This document shows positions 61,441 to 64,000 of a stretch of DNA of 64,000 nucleotides, one piece after another. Both the position numbers and the translations under genes were made by a program. The DNA lies in the NCBI GenBank assembly GCA_963698395.1, contig CAVOQQ010000008.1:62001-126000 (forward strand), in the 5' to 3' direction. This DNA comes from JBBQUN01 sp963698395 (GTDB lineage: Bacteria; Actinomycetota; Acidimicrobiia; Acidimicrobiales; SZUA-35). The notes under the pieces were generated by a model. That model worked only from the letters and a program-made list of their open reading frames with translations, was not told where the DNA came from and did not search any database. How positions within the stretch are numbered: position 1 is the stretch's first letter; each line of letters starts with the position of its first letter.

Positions 61441-62490
61441 CTACGGCTTCGCCTCAGGGTCGTCGGTCGCGGTGGTTGCAGCTCCGCAGGTCCCGCCGAT
61501 GCGCAGGCTCGTTCGCAGGATCACGGTGCCGAGATCGGGATCGCCGCCCAAGAGCAAGCGCACCGCGGTGCGTCCGACTTCGGCGACCGGTTGTACGACC
61601 GTGGTCATCGGCGGGTCGGTGGGTGTGGCATTGGGGAGCCCGTCGAACCCCACCACGGCGACGTCTTCGGGGACCCGACGACCTCCCTCGCTCAGTGCTC
61701 GCAAGACGCCGACGGCCATCGGGTCGGTGGCCACGTAGAGGGCGTCGGGATTCTCGGGCAAGATCGAACGTGCCGCAACGTAGGCCTCGGCCGCGGTGGG
61801 CTTCTCCACGAGTCGTACGAGTCGGTCGTGGAACGGTGTGTCGGCAGCGGCCAGCGCTTCGCGGTAGCCCTCCAGGCGCTCGGCGCCGAAGAGGTAGTCG
61901 GGGGTCGTGCCGATGAAACCGATTCGGCGCCGACCCAGGTGGTGGAGGTGCTCGACCGCAGCACGCGATCCCTCACGGTTCTCGACATCAACTCGCTGGT
62001 AGTTCGCCTGGATCCCCGGATGGCCGACAACGACCAGCGGTTTGCCGCGGTGGCTCAGTGTCTTGATCAGATCGTCGCTTCGCGGCCCAGCCGTCACGAT
62101 GATGCCGTCGACGAACCCCTGCGCCACGAGCGCTGACAACACGGTCGTCTCGCCGCCCTTGTCGTAGACGGGGAAGATCGAGAAGGCCGAGCCCATCTCG
62201 GCGCACCCTTCCTGGATGCCGTGCACGAGCGTCGAGTAGTACGGATCGCCGAACAGCTCGTCGACGTCGGTCGGCATCACGAGCCCGATCAGGCCGGTCT
62301 GCTTCGACGCCAGCGCCCGTGCTGCCTGGTTCGGCAAGTACCCGGTCTGCTCGATCGTGGAGTGGACCAACGCTCGCACCTCGGGTCGAACGTGAGGGTG
62401 ATCGTTCAGTACCCTCGAGACCGTCGATCGAGAAACGCCGGCGAGCTTGCCGATCTCCTCGAGTGTCATGTTGTGCCCTGCGTCAGTCAT
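61441..62490 (-). CDS. LacI-family transcriptional regulator
   Basis: A 349-residue regulator. The HTH is MTLEEIGKLAGVSRSTVSRV and the hinge helix is NQAARALASKQTGLIGLVMP. The periplasmic-binding-protein-like ligand domain includes DGIIVTAGPRSDDLIKTL, HLGRRRIGFIGTTPDYLFGA and PEDVAVVGFDGLPNA. A basic ATG at 62490 (AGGAACGAA upstream) is the start. It sits next to the operators at 61353 and 62628-62660 and is the obvious candidate to bind them; a sugar released by the pathway would be the inducer (inference). Confidence 0.92.
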   Translation of the reverse strand: MTDAGHNMTLEEIGKLAGVSRSTVSRVLNDHPHVRPEVRALVHSTIEQTGYLPNQAARALASKQTGLIGLVMPTDVDELFGDPYYSTLVHGIQEGCAEMGSAFSIFPVYDKGGETTVLSALVAQGFVDGIIVTAGPRSDDLIKTLSHRGKPLVVVGHPGIQANYQRVDVENREGSRAAVEHLHHLGRRRIGFIGTTPDYLFGAERLEGYREALAAADTPFHDRLVRLVEKPTAAEAYVAARSILPENPDALYVATDPMAVGVLRALSEGGRRVPEDVAVVGFDGLPNATPTDPPMTTVVQPVAEVGRTAVRLLLGGDPDLGTVILRTSLRIGGTCGAATTATDDPEAKP

Positions 62491-62600
62491 TTCGTTCCTG
62501 CAACATCTGTGAATTTGCCATCGGTTGCCGAAGGGCACGATAGGGCCCAGCGTTGCCAGCGGCTCACCGGCGGGCCGCGGACGTCCCGTCGGTGAACAGC

Positions 62601-62629
62601 TTGACACGTTTCTGGAAGAAGCTTAGGTT
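62601..62629 (+). promoter_or_regulatory. sigma-70-type promoter for the solute-binding protein gene
   Basis: TTGACA at 62601-62606 and TAGGTT at 62624-62629, with a 17-base spacer, form a good -35/-10 pair reading rightwards. The -10 element ends inside the palindrome at 62628, so repressor binding there would block transcription. Confidence 0.65.
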
Positions 62630-62643
62630 GGGAGCGCTCCCAA
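62628..62643. promoter_or_regulatory. LacI-family operator overlapping the promoter
   Basis: TTGGGAGCGCTCCCAA is a perfect 16-base palindrome that shares the core of the other three copies in the window. It covers the transcription start region of the solute-binding protein gene. Confidence 0.85.
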
Positions 62644-62644
62644 A

Positions 62645-62660
62645 CCGGGAGCGCTCTCAG
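62645..62660. promoter_or_regulatory. second, imperfect LacI-family operator
   Basis: CCGGGAGCGCTCTCAG starts 17 bases after the start of the preceding palindrome, giving two adjacent binding sites. It matches the weaker site at 51198 at most positions. Confidence 0.65.
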
Positions 62661-62798
62661 AGGCCAGTATGCAGCGGACGAGGGGAATCCGGGGCTCGAG
62701 CAATCGAGCCTTCGTTCCCGCCTTTCCCGCAGCGCTGAAGGCTTCGAAAGAGGCTCTTGGCCTTGACCACGGGAGCACTTCGATGATTGGGGAGAACC

Positions 62799-64000
62799 AT
62801 GACGATGAGATCGCGCCGAATCGTGTCGCTGTTGGCGGGCTTCGGGCTCGCAGCGGCTGCATGCGGTGGTAGTGGGTCCGACGCAGCGTCGGATGCCGGA
62901 GGAACTGATGGTGCCACCGACGCAACGTCAGCGGACGGTTCAGCCAGTCTGGAAGGAACGCTGCGCGTGCTGATCCACCAGAACCCGGCAGGCGTCGAGT
63001 TCTTCGAGAACTTCAACAGCGAGTTCGAGGCCGCGAACCCTGGGGTCACGATCGACCTTTCGATCGTCGAGGCCGACGCACTCTCCACCACCAACCAGAC
63101 GCGGCTGACGGCCAAAGACATCGACGTCACCACGATCAGTCTGAGCGGCTTCGACAAGGCTGTGCAGGACTACATGGCCGATGCCGATGCACCGGCCTGG
63201 CAGCAGCTGATCGATGCCGGCCTGATCAAGGACCTCACCGGCGAGCCCTACCTTGCGAACTACGACGATGCGGCCGTCGAGAGTTCGTCGTACAACGGCA
63301 GCGTCTACGCGGTCGCTCTCGGCCGCACGACCACCAGCGGGATGTTCGTGAACGATGACCTGCTCGCCGAGGTGGGCGTCGCCACGCCGACGACCTTCGA
63401 CGAGCTCGTCGCGGCCTGCCCTGTTGTCGAGGCTGCCGGCAAGAAGTGCATGATCGCCGGCGGTCAGGACGGCTGGCCCGTCCACGTCGGTAGCTACGGT
63501 CTGCTCGGTGCGCTCTATCCCGACCAGCAGGGCCTCGTCGAGGGTCTCTGGACCGGTACGGCCAAGTGGAACGACGAGAATGGCCTCGATCTGTTCGAGC
63601 GGTACGCCACCTACGCATCCTTGCTCGACGCAGAATCCGCCGGTCTCACCGGCGACTCCGCAGCGGCACGTTGGACCGTCGGCGACGTCGCCTTCGGTCC
63701 GATGGGCGGCTGGAACGCCGGCACGATCGAGGACGCCGAGTTCGCATGGTCCTACATCCCGTTCCCGGGTAGTGACGATCCTGCGGACAACCAGACCTTG
63801 TTCGGCAAGATCGACATGAGCCTCGCGGTTGCGTCGGACACTCCGGTCCCCGAGCTGGCGTCGGCGTATCTCGCCGCCTTCTCGGAGCCCGACAACTACA
63901 ATGCCTTCGCCAACGCCACGGGATACATCCCGACCCAGCCCACGGCGGTGCTCGACAACACCCTCGGCGCGTCGATCTCACCGATCCTGGCGGAGGGGAA
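62799..64000 (+). CDS. ABC sugar transporter solute-binding lipoprotein (runs off the right edge)
   Basis: The visible 400 codons start at an ATG at 62799 (GGGGAG upstream) and have no stop before the edge. They give a lipoprotein signal (LLAGFGLAAAACGGSG, lipobox Cys), an Asp/Ala-rich linker and then an extracellular solute-binding protein fold of the MalE/type 1 class: LEGTLRVLIHQNPAG, FNSEFEAANPGVTIDLSIVE, SSYNGSVYAVALGRTTTSGM and FVNDDLLAEVGVATPTTFDE. It captures a sugar for an ABC importer whose permease and ATPase genes should follow beyond the window. Both operators and the promoter lie upstream, so it is likely controlled by the LacI regulator. Confidence 0.88.
   Translation, partial: MTMRSRRIVSLLAGFGLAAAACGGSGSDAASDAGGTDGATDATSADGSASLEGTLRVLIHQNPAGVEFFENFNSEFEAANPGVTIDLSIVEADALSTTNQTRLTAKDIDVTTISLSGFDKAVQDYMADADAPAWQQLIDAGLIKDLTGEPYLANYDDAAVESSSYNGSVYAVALGRTTTSGMFVNDDLLAEVGVATPTTFDELVAACPVVEAAGKKCMIAGGQDGWPVHVGSYGLLGALYPDQQGLVEGLWTGTAKWNDENGLDLFERYATYASLLDAESAGLTGDSAAARWTVGDVAFGPMGGWNAGTIEDAEFAWSYIPFPGSDDPADNQTLFGKIDMSLAVASDTPVPELASAYLAAFSEPDNYNAFANATGYIPTQPTAVLDNTLGASISPILAEG

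Overview
The window is GC-rich DNA from an actinobacterium. Gene starts that overlap the previous stop (ATGA or GTGA), frequent GTG starts, F420-type flavin proteins, a SufR-linked suf operon and an MpaB-type oxygenase all fit. The overall style resembles class Acidimicrobiia, but that placement is my inference. I found no rRNA, tRNA, CRISPR array or complete insertion sequence.

1-8.1 kb is a central-carbon block. A pyruvate phosphate dikinase running off the left edge diverges from a small cyclic-nucleotide-binding protein. A tightly overlapping run of seven genes follows: AhpD-like, AcsA-like, E1 alpha, E1 beta, E2, acyl carrier protein and beta-CASP hydrolase. 8.1-17.6 kb (minus strand) holds a CHAT protease behind ilvE, a three-gene catabolic operon (HIBADH-type dehydrogenase, lactonase-like MBL protein, FAD dehydrogenase) and a second, complete ppdK. 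17.7-32 kb is a mix of redox and small-molecule enzymes, including an HD-GYP protein, a formylglycine-generating-enzyme-like gene, SRPBCC and MpaB proteins, short-chain dehydrogenases, VOC proteins, two F420/PPOX-type proteins and two DJ-1 family genes. The most notable gene here is a peroxiredoxin-like gene with an in-frame TGA in a UxxC motif, followed by a SECIS-like hairpin: a probable selenoprotein.

33.8-39.4 kb carries the iron-sulfur assembly operon (ferredoxin, A-type carrier, sufB, sufC, sufD, sufT), divergent from sufR across a near-perfect palindrome. 39.5-46.2 kb has two methyltransferases, tdh-kbl, an AMP-dependent ligase and an SH3 lipoprotein. 46.7-51 kb has a secreted subtilase with an 18-unit GASWT repeat tail and a membrane GGDEF-EAL protein.

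51.2-64 kb looks like one sugar regulon. Four copies of a TGGGAGCGCTCCCA-type palindrome lie beside a lactonase / NAD dehydrogenase / sugar-acid dehydratase / KDPG aldolase / KDG kinase operon, a beta-glucosidase plus large phosphorylase-like operon, and a solute-binding lipoprotein with a clear promoter. A LacI-family regulator sits among them. The set fits uptake and cleavage of a beta-glucoside, followed by a semi-phosphorylative Entner-Doudoroff route to pyruvate. The pyruvate could feed the ppdK and dehydrogenase-complex genes at the left end.

A quality caveat: between 26 and 60 kb at least nine single-base shifts, all equivalent to one extra base in a short homopolymer, break otherwise well-conserved reading frames. 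I give those genes as single CDSs spanning the shift and mark where it lies. They look more like consensus errors than biology.
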